Positions 22,251 to 33,400 of a DNA stretch of 64,000 nt are shown here, piece after piece. Made by a program: the position numbers and the translations under genes. This DNA is from Membranipora membranacea (taxonomy: Eukaryota; Bryozoa; Gymnolaemata; Cheilostomatida; Membraniporidae). The notes under the pieces are model-generated. The model worked only from the letters and a program-made list of their open reading frames with translations. It did no database searches and had not been told where the DNA came from. The first letter of the stretch is position 1. Each line of letters starts with the position of its first letter. The stretch is taken from assembly GCA_914767715.1 (NCBI GenBank), contig OU612072.1, positions 19,716,001 to 19,780,000 of the forward strand, given 5' to 3'.

Positions 22251-24073
22251 TATGGATAACAAGGCTGTACTTTTCCTGTGTCAGAATCAAACCTGAAGGA
22301 AGCAAGTATAATAATAACTTATAAATATAATATAATATAAAATATAATATACACTAATATAAAATATAATATAATATATAATATGATAGATAATATAATA
22401 TAGTATAATATAAAGGGTTTGGGAGATCATGTTTTATTTGAGGTGCCTGTGTTGCGGTCGTTCCCATTCCCATATTCCATTCCACCAGTGTTATGCCAGT
22501 CTTTGCTAATTATTTTGAGCTCCAATTTCTTTCACAAAAGTTGATGATAATTCCTCTCAGACTTCAATCATCCATACTGGCTTAGTGGCTTAGCCCTAAG
22601 GTATCTACTTTACTTTTTACTGAATCATTTTAAAGATTAACAGAAAATTGCTCAATGCGTCAAATATTATCCAAGCTCACCCATCGCCCCAATCAGGGGT
22701 CAAAAACCAAAAAGAATATATACTGTTTTTGATGGGCAGTAAATATAGACACTGGGTTTCGCAAGATGCACATATATTGTTAGTTTGTTTGGCAATCTAA
22801 GGTATTTTGAGGCATGATATGCGACACTTTATTTATAGCCTAAAATAATTACTATGAATTTGTATCGGATACTTTTTTATCAGAGAAGTGCCAGATCGGA
22901 GATAATTTTTTTTTAATGCAGTTCATTTCTGAGATAGTTGGCAGGTCTGCAGTTTGAGACTTGCTCACTCTTGAGAGTCTTTGTAGGGATACAGATTATC
23001 ACTTCTCATCCACTCAGATTTATGTGCTCCCAAAGTTTGGGTAGACAACTCTTGATAAGGTGATATCTAATTTATTACACTCAATGTTTGATTTGACTTG
23101 AAAAAAAATGGCATTCAAATTCACATTCAAGTGTTGACAATGATATAAAGAAATTGAGCTGTGTGAATAGTTGCCCGAGGTGGACAAATGTGATTAACCA
23201 AGTGCCCTCACTAGCCCAGTGCTGACCAGTATTTATGAAAAAACATTGATGTGCCAGTCGGCAATTTTGTATTATCTTACTCCTAAACAAGTAAAAATAT
23301 TTACAAAAATGCCTCATTGCTGTACAAAACGAGAATTATTAATATGCGAAATCTGTACTGAGACTGAAATATTTTTCTGATAGGGGCGTCCTCCTAAGCC
23401 TTGGTGAGGATTGATTTTGAACCAAGGTGTGGGTAGATATCTTTCGAGGAGGAGATATTTTATTTATTGCGCTCGATACATCTGCATATTAAAATTTACT
23501 TACAGGTTACTTTCAATGAGGTTAATGTCATATTATAACACCTTGACATCACACTGCCTAGAGTGAAAACAGGCTACCCCGCTAACCTCAACCAACTCAT
23601 TATCTGTTGCTCTAAATTTATATAATTGCCCACTGTAAATATCCGTCCAGGTCAACCAAAGTAAGAAACCAAGCAGTTATCTCCTCCCCATAAATACTGA
23701 TATCATCAATCAGATTTCAACTTGAGGAATAGACTAAGATCAGTAATGATAGAAATAATGGACAACTAGCTCAACCAACAGTTCAAGAACTCGGCAAGTA
23801 CTTTGGTCAATTTATCAAGAGAGGATACGATCTTGATGGACAAGGTCGAGCCGTTTGGGATGATTCCCTCACTTTTCCGTTATCGTTTTAGAATATAAAT
23901 ATCGAGGATGGTTTGTTTGTTATTCATGAGTATATCTGAGTATTAAACGGGTCATAGACAATAACTAGGATCAGAATCTTATTCTAACTGCGGAGATACC
24001 TTAAACGCAAAATTCACAGAGGTAGATGAAAACAAGAAAAACATGCTAATCTAGTAATACCCTTAAATAGAGT

Positions 24074-24311
24074 CAGGTCCGTAGTTCTAGGGGAGGCAGA
24101 GAGGCACTGCCTCCCCTAGCAACCTAAATACAGTGGCCTCAACACTGTAATTTAATAATCTGTGTCAGAATCAGCTCCTCTGGGATTTCCATTTGCTCAT
24201 TATATGCCTAAATTTGCTTGTGGGGGAGCTTACAGGTCCACTCCTTGTGATGCCACCAAGTCGCCACAAACTTTTGCCTCCCCTATCATTTTTGTTCAAA
24301 CTACGGCCCTG
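24074..24311. mobile_element. MITE-like element with CAGGKCCGTAGTT ends and 5-bp flanking repeat
   Basis: CAGGTCCGTAGTT at the left and its inverted counterpart AACTACGGCCCTG at the right, 238 bp in all. Immediate flanks are both AGAGT (24069-24073 and 24312-24316), consistent with a target-site duplication. Inner inverted motifs GGGGAGGCA and TGCCTCCCC also occur. The CAGG..CCTG ends resemble hAT-type ends, though hAT elements usually give 8-bp duplications. No transposase. Confidence 0.8.
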
Positions 24312-24889
24312 AGAGTACTCGATAAAGTTGTTATTATCATCTGCAAAATCAGTCAGAGCGGATTCGATCGGTCACAGCAAAGAACTCACCTCGTAGGTAA
24401 TGGGATATAAGAACCACTTTAAAAAGCGATCATAATATCATGAATTTTTGTCTTGTTGCACTGGTTTATTCATAGGTTGATCCTTGTGTTGTTCAAAAAT
24501 TAATTTCACAGTTCATAATTTTGTCCCTGTACCAATGATACATTTACATTATGGAATTATTAATTCTACTATTTGCCTCCCCCCCCCCCATATCAAATTT
24601 GTATTCCCAGTCCCATATCTCACATCTAATTATAACAATTAAAGACTTTGTTTGAGGCTGCTCTTTTGTATCACATCTTATTCTCCATATTTTATTCTAT
24701 CATGTGAGCGATTTTTAGCTTTAGAATCCAAATATTGAGGAAGTTATGGCCTCTCAAACTTCCAGGGTGATTGCCTTCAATCGGCACAGGGTACGTCACA
24801 ACCATAGACATGTGTTTTGTCTATGGTCATACTTATTATGAGTTATTAGTTAATACACTAATAATCACACAGATAAGATGATGATCAAA

Positions 24890-24975
24890 ATTCAGACCTG
24901 GGTGGGAATCGAAGCCGGGTCCCAATACCAATAGGCAACAACGCTACCATCACACCACTTGGACCAACTGGGTAA
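24890..24975 (-). other. tRNA-like unit in the left half of the 24.6-25.3 kb palindrome
   Basis: On the minus strand: CAGTTGGTCCAAGTGG as an A-box region and GCTTCGATTCC as a B box. No good tRNA fold. Confidence 0.55.
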
Positions 24976-24977
24976 GC

Positions 24978-25060
24978 CAGTAGACAATATAGCTCAGTAT
25001 TAGCGGTGTTGCCTGCAAAGCCATTTGGACCTGGGTTCGAGACCGTTACAGAAGTGAACA
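24978..25060 (+). other. tRNA-like unit in the right half of the 24.6-25.3 kb palindrome
   Basis: A-box TAGCTCAGTATTAGCGG and B-box GGTTCGAGACC, with TGCCTGCAAAGCC in the anticodon position. It is not a standard tRNA because the stems are not complementary. Confidence 0.6.
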
Positions 25061-25534
25061 TTTTGATCATCAACATATTTATTAGTGTATCGTAATAAGT
25101 ATGATGGTTGTGACGTACCCTAGGGATTGCCGGCTGATTCTTACTGCCGATAAATTGCCGTCACCTTGGAAGTTTGAGAGGCCATAACTTCCTCAATATT
25201 TGGATTCTAAAGCTGAAAATCGCTCACATGATAGAATAAATTATGGAGAATAAGATGTGATACAAAAGAGCAGCCTCAAACAAAGTCTTTAAGCTCCCTT
25301 CAATATTAGTTGCCCAGAGTATTTCCAATCCCTTTTGCCCCCTTCCCCCAACAAGTTTTGCAGTTGATTAAGGCTCTGTTGAACTGTTGTTCACTTATAG
25401 TCTCGCAACCCTGTTATACCGTGTAGGAAACCTTGATGGTGTTTTTTTTCCGATAACAGAAGGGGTCTATGGAATGGATCCTAAGGTGGCACTGAAGAAT
25501 TTGGGGTCAGATGCCTTTCCTTATACCACCGTAA

Positions 25535-25607
25535 TCTGCCAAGAATCAAACATTGGTCCACTCGATTGAAAGACCGATGCCTTACCCATTGCACCACGAC
25601 ACCGTTA
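25535..25607 (-). other. tRNA-like SINE head
   Basis: On the minus strand: GTGGTGCAATGGGTAAGGC (A box, 25597-25579) and GTTTGATTCTTGGC (B box, 25551-25538) with CTTTCAA in the anticodon loop position. Probably the head of a tRNA-derived SINE; the body would extend towards lower coordinates. Confidence 0.6.
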
Positions 25608-27416
25608 CACATGATTAAAATCACTGAATACACGGAGTTTTATATCTAAACCTTTTTACCTTGCTACAAATACGTGCTCAGCTACTTAGAATATGTATTA
25701 TTCGTATAGATTGGAAACCTTTTGCAAGGATCACTAAATCGCTTAAAACAAGTTCGAATGAATTCATTTGTGAGGATCCCTTAACCTTTAGCATTTGTAT
25801 TGATTACTCTATAAGCACGAGGATCCCTCAAACCTCAACTTTGATCTTGGCTATAGGTGAGAACTCGGTGGCTGTCATGGAGTGTTGCACCTCTCTCCCT
25901 CTCACTTCCAATCTGTAGATAGTTCGGTTTAGCTTGGCAGCCTTGGTCTTCTTTTTGGGATATAGGGTCCCCTACCCTATGTTTAGGCTATGGTTAGAGA
26001 TTTGTCTCCTCCCTTAAAAACGCAAACATCTTTCTACCAAACCCGCAATACGCAAGTAATTGCCAAAAACGCTGTTTTTAATACATCTGAAATCTGAAAA
26101 GCATGTCAAAATCTGGAGATAATTCATGGGACTGCTATCATTCACATTAATAGCCGAGTATATATATATATACTTTATTATTGCCGATCAAAGTCAATGA
26201 CAAATAAATGTGTATTTATGAAAAATATCATTGTCTATAAATGCTGTCCTATTTATAGCATGGGCGTCAGAAGGGGTTTAAATTTTTTTTTAACAATCGG
26301 AGTTGTTTATCCTTGTCAGTGTCAGAGGAACCCCTTGTAGCCAATAACTGGGCCAATCATTTTGCCCTGTTGTTGTTGCCCAATCAACATAAATTCTTAA
26401 TATTTCATCTGATCAATTATCTACATTTATCAAACTTTCATAAAAAAAAAAACAAGTTGTGTGGGAGAGGAGGAGTGTGAGCATAGTGTAGTTACTGGCG
26501 CTAAATAACTATCTCAGGCGAACACAGACATCCAAAAGGCTCGATTCTCTGGCCCTCATTAACATCCACTGTTCTGATGAGGGAGACGTGGGCCAGGTAA
26601 TCGATTCCTTTTCCGGGCTACACAGCAGAAAACTGGAGCTGGGTACGATTGTACCATTCTGCAACGTCAACGACTAATAATCAATCAAATAAGGCCTAAT
26701 AAATAATGGTCTTGCAGGTGCAAGAATGCTGTATGTATTTACTGGTAGTTCACTAAGTACTCTTTGGTCTGTTTTTAATCCAACCATTTTTTAAATTTGT
26801 TCACGAATAAACTATCTAACTAGGCTACTACCAGGGAACTCAGTGTTTTCTTTTATCGCTAGAACTTTCAATCGGGCCCCGGGCTAGAGGCTGTTGCTGT
26901 TAATTATTTTTGGTATAATGCTTGGTATTGCTCATCCATAATAGTTGGCTGGTATGTACTAGAATGTCTCTTTTTGGGTCTCGAATTTCAAAAAATTCCT
27001 TCGAAGATGATCATTGGTTCAGTAATAAAGATTATATATATACACATGCCACTAACTACTCCACAGCTAAAAAGGAGCACCCCTTGGTAAATCCTTCTGA
27101 CACCCATGATTTATAGAACGGTGAGTTAGGATTTCCAAAGATGGAAGTGGTTGCTATATCATGTGTATAAATTCATTATTGGAGTGAAAGTACATTTTCA
27201 ATATTGCTGTGTCCTGGAAAACTGCCTTCTGCTGTACGTAGAGGTCTGATTTGTTATGGTGCCTGTTGTAGTGTAGTCCGAAATATAGGACCAGTCTGAA
27301 TTACAAAGAAGTATCTTTACGATTTTCTTCTCCAGTAAATTGCTGTTTGAGCAACATCAATAATTGCACCGGCCACTAATCCAACTGTAACTGTATGGAA
27401 TATTGTTTTGTTACAG
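25608..27416. other. Non-coding stretch
   Basis: A short TA microsatellite lies near 26160 and an A-run near 26440. No splice-consistent coding exon was found, including none resembling the first two exons of the Ig-type gene. Confidence 0.4.
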
Positions 27417-28290
27417 AGGTACAAAGAGACAGTGGTGATCTTTTGACAGACTCTGATGACTCATCCCCCTACATACCGACTAGAAAAGACAGGGAAGGAA
27501 TTAAAATTTCGTGTACCGACGAGTCCCACATAAATTATCCTGGGTCCAAAATGAATATTATCAGATGGACGCATGTGATGCCACAGCATATTGAATTCAA
27601 AACTGTCAACGTGTCGTCAATACTAACACCGACATTAACCCTCTATTGTGACGAATTCCTGAGCTCACCAGGATTGCGCCATATTTGGTTTTATAATGGT
27701 GTGGAATATGAGAGGGATAAGGAGAACATAACTCTAGATACGTCAAGCCTAAAAAATGATGATAAGATTGTTTGTGAAGCAAGTTTTGAGTCTGGTAATA
27801 TCACTGAGAAATTCCCGTGGCTATTTAAAAAACAGGCAGTGAACAACTATGGATTCCCCTGGTCTCAGGATCAGTAGCTCTTGGTGCCGCTGTAATTTTG
27901 ACAATCGTGCTTGTTATGTATCGCAAACAAAAGCTACAAAGACAAAACAAGACAGGAAACAGAGAATCACCATAGGCAATGAGCCAGTTAAGAGTAAATC
28001 GCCTTCACTCCAAGATGGAAAGAGAGTCAGCTCAAATGCAGTGAGATCCGCTGATCGACCCAACCAGTTGGAGGCGACAGGTACTGCAAATCAACTACTA
28101 CAATAGCATTTTATTCACGCCATGGAACGCCACGGGATGAACAGGAATTCAAAGAGAAAATTCTGCAAACATCAGAGCAGCGAGGAGAAGAATTGGAGAT
28201 ATTTATACAAACGAAGGAGGCAGAATCGCAATTCATATTAATGAGCTACAAAAAAACAACCATCCAAGCAAAAGAGAGTATAAATTGAGC
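27417..28290 (+). pseudogene. Truncated, frameshifted paralogue of the Ig-type receptor gene
   Basis: Starts at an intact acceptor (TTACAG) equivalent to the start of exon 3 of the intact gene at 20023. It keeps the Ig-like module (SCTDESHINYPG, HIWFYNGVE, DDKIVCEA) and parts of the membrane segment and tail. The frame breaks close to the membrane segment (about 27840-27860) and meets a TAG at 27875. In the frame that would give the helix, another TAG follows at 27973. A ten-codon piece seen in the parent (residues YLEFKRGYENKT region) is shortened. Counterparts of exons 1 and 2 are absent upstream. Similarity continues through the 3' UTR to AATAAA. I read it as a partial segmental duplicate that has decayed. 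A soluble product spliced from elsewhere is possible but unsupported. Confidence 0.82.
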
Positions 28291-30464
28291 CTCGAAATTG
28301 AATTGTGCGAGTATATAAGCGGTATATAAGCACATATGAGGAATTGTTAGGCAATCCCATAACTACAGTTATTGAAGATCTCTGTTCACACTTCAATATA
28401 TCAGAACAGCACTCAATGATTTTTTTAAATATTTCATCAGTAATGGAAAACTGACCAACATTTATTTAGATGTGTGCTTTTTGTATTCAATCGCTAGTAA
28501 ATTATAAAGTATCTTTTGCTAAGATCTAAGAATAAAGTTTTAATATCCTAAATTGAAAGCATATCTGTAACTTACAATTCTCGGATCCCCTATCTCACCA
28601 ACACTAAACACAATAATAATGATGATTGGAGACCTTTTGCAAGATTATCTTTATCGATTAAAATAAGTACAGGGGATCACTCATATAACCATTCGCATGG
28701 AAGAGGCAGGGATCCCTAATGAGGGCAACTATCACTTATTAAACATGAGAATTTGTAAGGATCACTTTATATAAGAGCTAGGATCACAATCCATCCATTG
28801 ATATTCACTGAGAGAGAAGTCATCTGCTTCCATAAATCTTGGGTACCTCTCCCTTGCGAGCTAATGATAATTTGAGACGGGCCTTGGCCTCTGTTCTATA
28901 AAATATCCCATCCCCTACTCCATTTTCTCAGTTTACAAAACCAGGTAACTGTCATATCAAGGTCAGTCTTGTCAGTTGCTATGGTGTTTCTTTTATTACG
29001 AAGCTGTACATCAGGGACCCTCCCTGTGCCCTCCCTGCTGTGTCCATAAATCAGGATCAATTGGGTTTAATGGGAGTTGTCTGCACAAAATAAATATAAC
29101 TCGCCATAATAAGTATGTGCTTTAGGAAAAGAGGTACAATTATTCCTAAGAATTCTTCCTCATAAAAATAGTTTCGTTTTCACTTCAGGAAACTAGAATT
29201 CTTACACCTGCTTCTTGGTAGTTGTCAACATGAGTTAGTAAGGATTTCACTATCCAAATATTATCATAGCAATAAGTGAAGATATATCAAGGAATAATAC
29301 TATATATAATTGGTGATGGATGGATATTTTTGTTTTTGAGTCATTCCTTCATTCCTCAGCATTGATTGATATATCCAGACCACCATCCATTTCCATTGGA
29401 CTGGTTGGTCTGGATTGGATTCATCCAGTCATCATTCATGGCATGGGCTCATAGTCAGTGGCCTTCTTTTGGTACCTGACTTCCTAAAGGCAGACATATT
29501 CTGCTCTGATCTGTAGTGGAGTTACATATATATATATATATATATATACTTTGATAATTCTCATGAATGGGGTGGTGGTGGTGATAGTCAAGTCAGTGAA
29601 AAAGTGTACAGGCCTACAAGCTTGTAACTATCAAAATGTCTAATAATTGCTTGCTTGTAAAATGACTGGAACCATCCTCATCATGTCCCATTCCCTGGCC
29701 TACTGCAGTGTGTGTGTGTGTGTGTGTTTCATCTCAAAAGAAAGAGTCCAGTTATTTGTGGGCAATAGCAAGTTTAATGGAAAAATCATAGACATGTTTT
29801 AGGACTTGGTACCGTACAGCACCCAGGCGGCCCCTACAGCACCAACAACAACGCTGTATACACCTTCAGTGTTGTAAGACATGTATCATAAGCACCTGCC
29901 ACAGGGCTTACAAAACCTGTTGCCAGCCAATGTTTTTAGAGCCCATTCAGGGCAGCATGTATGTGTAATGTTTTGAAAAAAGTAATTACAGAACAAGGGG
30001 GGGGGGGGTAGGTCATCATAGACATTGACAAAGTAAACATGCTTGTAACTCCAGATGCCTACGGGTGCAGCCCATGTTGTGTGCTAAGATATAATTTAGG
30101 TATGTCCAATCCAGGGGGCACTCTCTGAGTGAGCAACACCTGCTAGGGCTCTCACTTTCAAATCAACACGCTCAATGATGGAACAATATACATTCAGAGT
30201 GAGAGATTTGGGAGCGACTTTGCCTAATTGAAAGACCATGTAAGCGATACTCATCACTCCGTACCTACTGTGAATAGCTTGGGTGATGTTGGAGTTCCAT
30301 ACTGTACAGTTTTGCTCCGAGTCTTCTATTATACCCATCCCTTCCTGTTATAATTATTTTGTGTTGTTCCATGAAACGACACACCACATAGCATTATTTG
30401 TTTGTAGAAAAATTTACTCTCTATAGAAGCTGCTCTAAGGGAGCACCTGTCTCACCTGGTCATC
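28291..30464. other. Paralogue 3' UTR remnant, then non-coding DNA before ZDHHC12
   Basis: AATAAA at 28531-28536 matches the parental poly(A) site. Simple repeats follow: (TA)n about 29526-29549, (TG)n about 29708-29728, and a run of 10-11 G near 30000. No other gene seen. The ZDHHC12 promoter must lie near the right end; no TATA-type motif stands out. Confidence 0.45.
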
Positions 30465-33400
30465 ATGAGTAAAAAAGGAGGCTGTGCTGCAGTTGTCAGT
30501 AAGATATGTAACTTTGTGACATGCGGAGGAGGGAAATACATTGTTAGGTTTGTGCACACTTTGCTCTGTGTCGCCATCCCTGCTACCATGATCTACAATA
30601 ACCACTCAGGTATGTGCTCCTTCCTATCAGAGCGGAGATATCTCATTGGTTGAATTCATTGAGATACATTTATTGCGGCTATGTAGCAATTTTGATAACC
30701 TAGTTCATGATCTACTTAGGTCGGTTAAATTGTATTGAATACTTTCCCTTTGAGTTTTGTTTAGATAAATCCGCTTATTTGGTGAATCTCGTAAGCTCCA
30801 GTAGCACATTTTTTTAATTTTCCCAATGCCAGTACGTCTCCATTAATCTGAACCTGTATTCCAACTCTTTCGAAAAGTGTATTGGTTTGCTCTTAGTATC
30901 GGATCATGATCACTGGAATTCTTGCTGTTAGGAGCGCAGCAAACAGTCTATGGTATTGTTGACTAGTCCTGAAACTGTAAAGTCAAGACAGCTTTTAATC
31001 CATGTGACTGAAGTAATGCCGAATAGGTTGTGTTTTGATTAAATTGATTTTCAATTGGATTTTGGGATGTCACGACCAAATTGAGAGCATTTTAATAAGG
31101 GAAGATATTTAGCGCTGAATAATCAATGGGAAAATAAATTAATGTTACTGAGTATCCTACAATGCAATCTTATTGAATTCCAGGTAAGATCAAGTCATTG
31201 ACCTCTGAGAAGGGATAATCCTGAGATTTCAGGGAATTCTAAGTTAAAGTTGCATTGTGGGAATGGAATAATATTTGATATAGTCACTGGAATCATTCCT
31301 ATGATTTTGTCTTACAATTACAGATTTACATACTTGGTTGGTGCTACATAAAGATTCCTACATATATGGCTTTCTCTATATCGGACTGTTGATAGCGTCC
31401 CTCATATTTTACTTTGCTGCGTGTCTGACGGACCCGGGCTATGTCAGTAAAAGTACACTCCTACATTTGGCTAATGATGAGGTAAAAAAGAATGACATAT
31501 TTTTTGTGGATGCGATTTAGTCGTCTCATTTGATGGACCTAGGTTTGCGATCCTATCAGTATTTGTATGTACCCAGGTCTGTGTTATTCTTGGGGAGGGT
31601 TGTGAACTGCGATTGCCTGAAAACAGCTTGGTCATTTTATTACAGTGCAGTTTTTAACAAAGCCATAATATGGCAATTTTTTATGTTTCTGTCTCACATA
31701 AAAGTCATAAGGCGTTGATCAGTATCAAAATCATAGCTCTCTCTGGTGGTGAGTAATTTCCCTGTTACCGGCCATTCGAGGAGAGAAATGAGAATACAGT
31801 TTAGTGGACTGCTAATCAGGGCTACGTGCTATATCAAAATATCCTGGCCGAAATGTAAAATGGAACACTTTCAACACGTTCTATGCATTCGGTAGTCCTA
31901 TATGTGTGACCAAATCAAAGCGGATGTACATCTTCATTAGAATATACTGTCGTGGGATATCATGGGGTTTTAGTGTCATCCACTGCTGCTCTAACCAACT
32001 TGTATCTCTCTCTTTTACAACAAAGATAGCAAACTGATAATATATTTATTGCTCCAGGGTACTTTTAATGGGGAATACTGACTCCCCAATCATACATAGG
32101 CTGCTATTGGTAGCCTTAGTTTTATATCTAAAGGTGATGAATATAGCTGAAATGATTTTAGAGATTTTCTTTGAGGGCACCTGCATGTATAGCGGAAGAT
32201 TCAAATATTTGCCTTGTCCCCAAAGTTCAATCACCCACTAAGCAATATCAGTCAGAATTGAGATTAATTGTGTTTCCAGTATTGCCACAGCCAGGGAATA
32301 GACACCCCTTCTAGTGTGTGACAAGTAGCCCAGAATGCAAAATTTTGGAATACGCTGTAATATAAGGTCAACGATAGGAAATTATGATAACTTGGATCTT
32401 ATTTGATTGTGAATCACTACTGTAAAAGTTTATACATTTAAGGGTATCCACTTGGGAAGAAATATGATGCGAACTGAGCAAAAATGCGCCTCAGGGATAC
32501 ATCATACAGTAACGGGCATGCCGCTGACGTCTTAAGATAGCGACCATGAGTCATATGCTATTTGGATGTTTTTTCTGGGTACAATATTCCTATCGCTAGC
32601 TAGTCAGAAAAACACTCCAATGTATCTGTTTACTTCCAATACAGGCTGGGCTCAAAGAACAGTTAACATCCGTCAGCCATTTCGATTTCGGTTGATGATA
32701 ATAAGTTGTCAGACTGAAAATTAAATATATGAACAGTATGATTCATAATCGGCCAGCTAGGTCATTTAACACAACTTTTATGGTGGCCATGTCTCTTAGT
32801 TACATTTGCTAACTCAAGTTATTTTTATCATGATCGTACTCTTTCTGTAACATCAAATATTGATGCAGTATTTTATATTATAGGATGAAGAGGAATTGTT
32901 TATCCAGAGAACAGGTAAAGGCAATCACAAATACTCACCCGTACATTTATCTGAACCAACCAATGAGAACAGCTCTAACAATGGAACAACCAATGCAAGC
33001 AGGCGTAACATCGATGGTGCTGCCGTCCTACCAGTTGGTGATATTGAGGTATGTAGGTCCCATCATACCGTTGGATTCTTATGTCAGATCTTAGACATTA
33101 GGCCTAATTCAAAATAGGCAACTGGAAATTACAGCTTCATCTATCCGTATTTTCAAAATTCAATTTTAAAAACTTGTCGTCAGTGCACTCTAAGTCATAT
33201 TTAGTAATGAGATATTGACATAGTTGCTGGCAATACAGCCTGTTGTACACTACCTATTGCTTGTGACCTGAAATAAGGGAAAAAGCATCGGGGTTGTATG
33301 CTTCTGAGTTATCTATCTCCTTTGTCCACTGACAGTAAGGTCTGAGCACATGACAGCGCATAGGGGAGGTTTTGTCCTAACGATAAAAAAAAACTAGTTG

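Larger units (their letters stand above)
20835..24073. other. 3' UTR of the Ig-type gene, then non-coding DNA
   Basis: The 3' UTR probably ends shortly after an AATAAA at 21240. Beyond it lie a tRNA-derived SINE (about 21993-22250), a TATAATA-rich low-complexity tract (about 22318-22412), and otherwise no recognisable gene. Confidence 0.5.
24639..25292. mobile_element. ~650-bp near-palindrome with two divergent tRNA-like units
   Basis: The left arm (TTAAAGACTTTGTTTGAGGC onward) matches the reverse complement of the right arm (ending GCCTCAAACAAAGTCTTTAA), with further blocks such as ATTTGGATTCTAAAGC and TCATACTTATTA facing each other. Near the centre a tRNA-like unit lies on - (about 24890-24975) and another on + (about 24978-25060), head to head. 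Both have B boxes (GCTTCGATTCC and GGTTCGAGACC). The arm sequences are unrelated to the 7.24-7.87 kb palindrome, and the tRNA-like units there are arranged tail to tail. Confidence 0.8.

Noticed and set aside
25387-25918. Two + strand frames of 60-85 codons.
   Set aside because: The first overlaps a SINE-like head on the other strand; the second lacks splice signals and protein-like composition.
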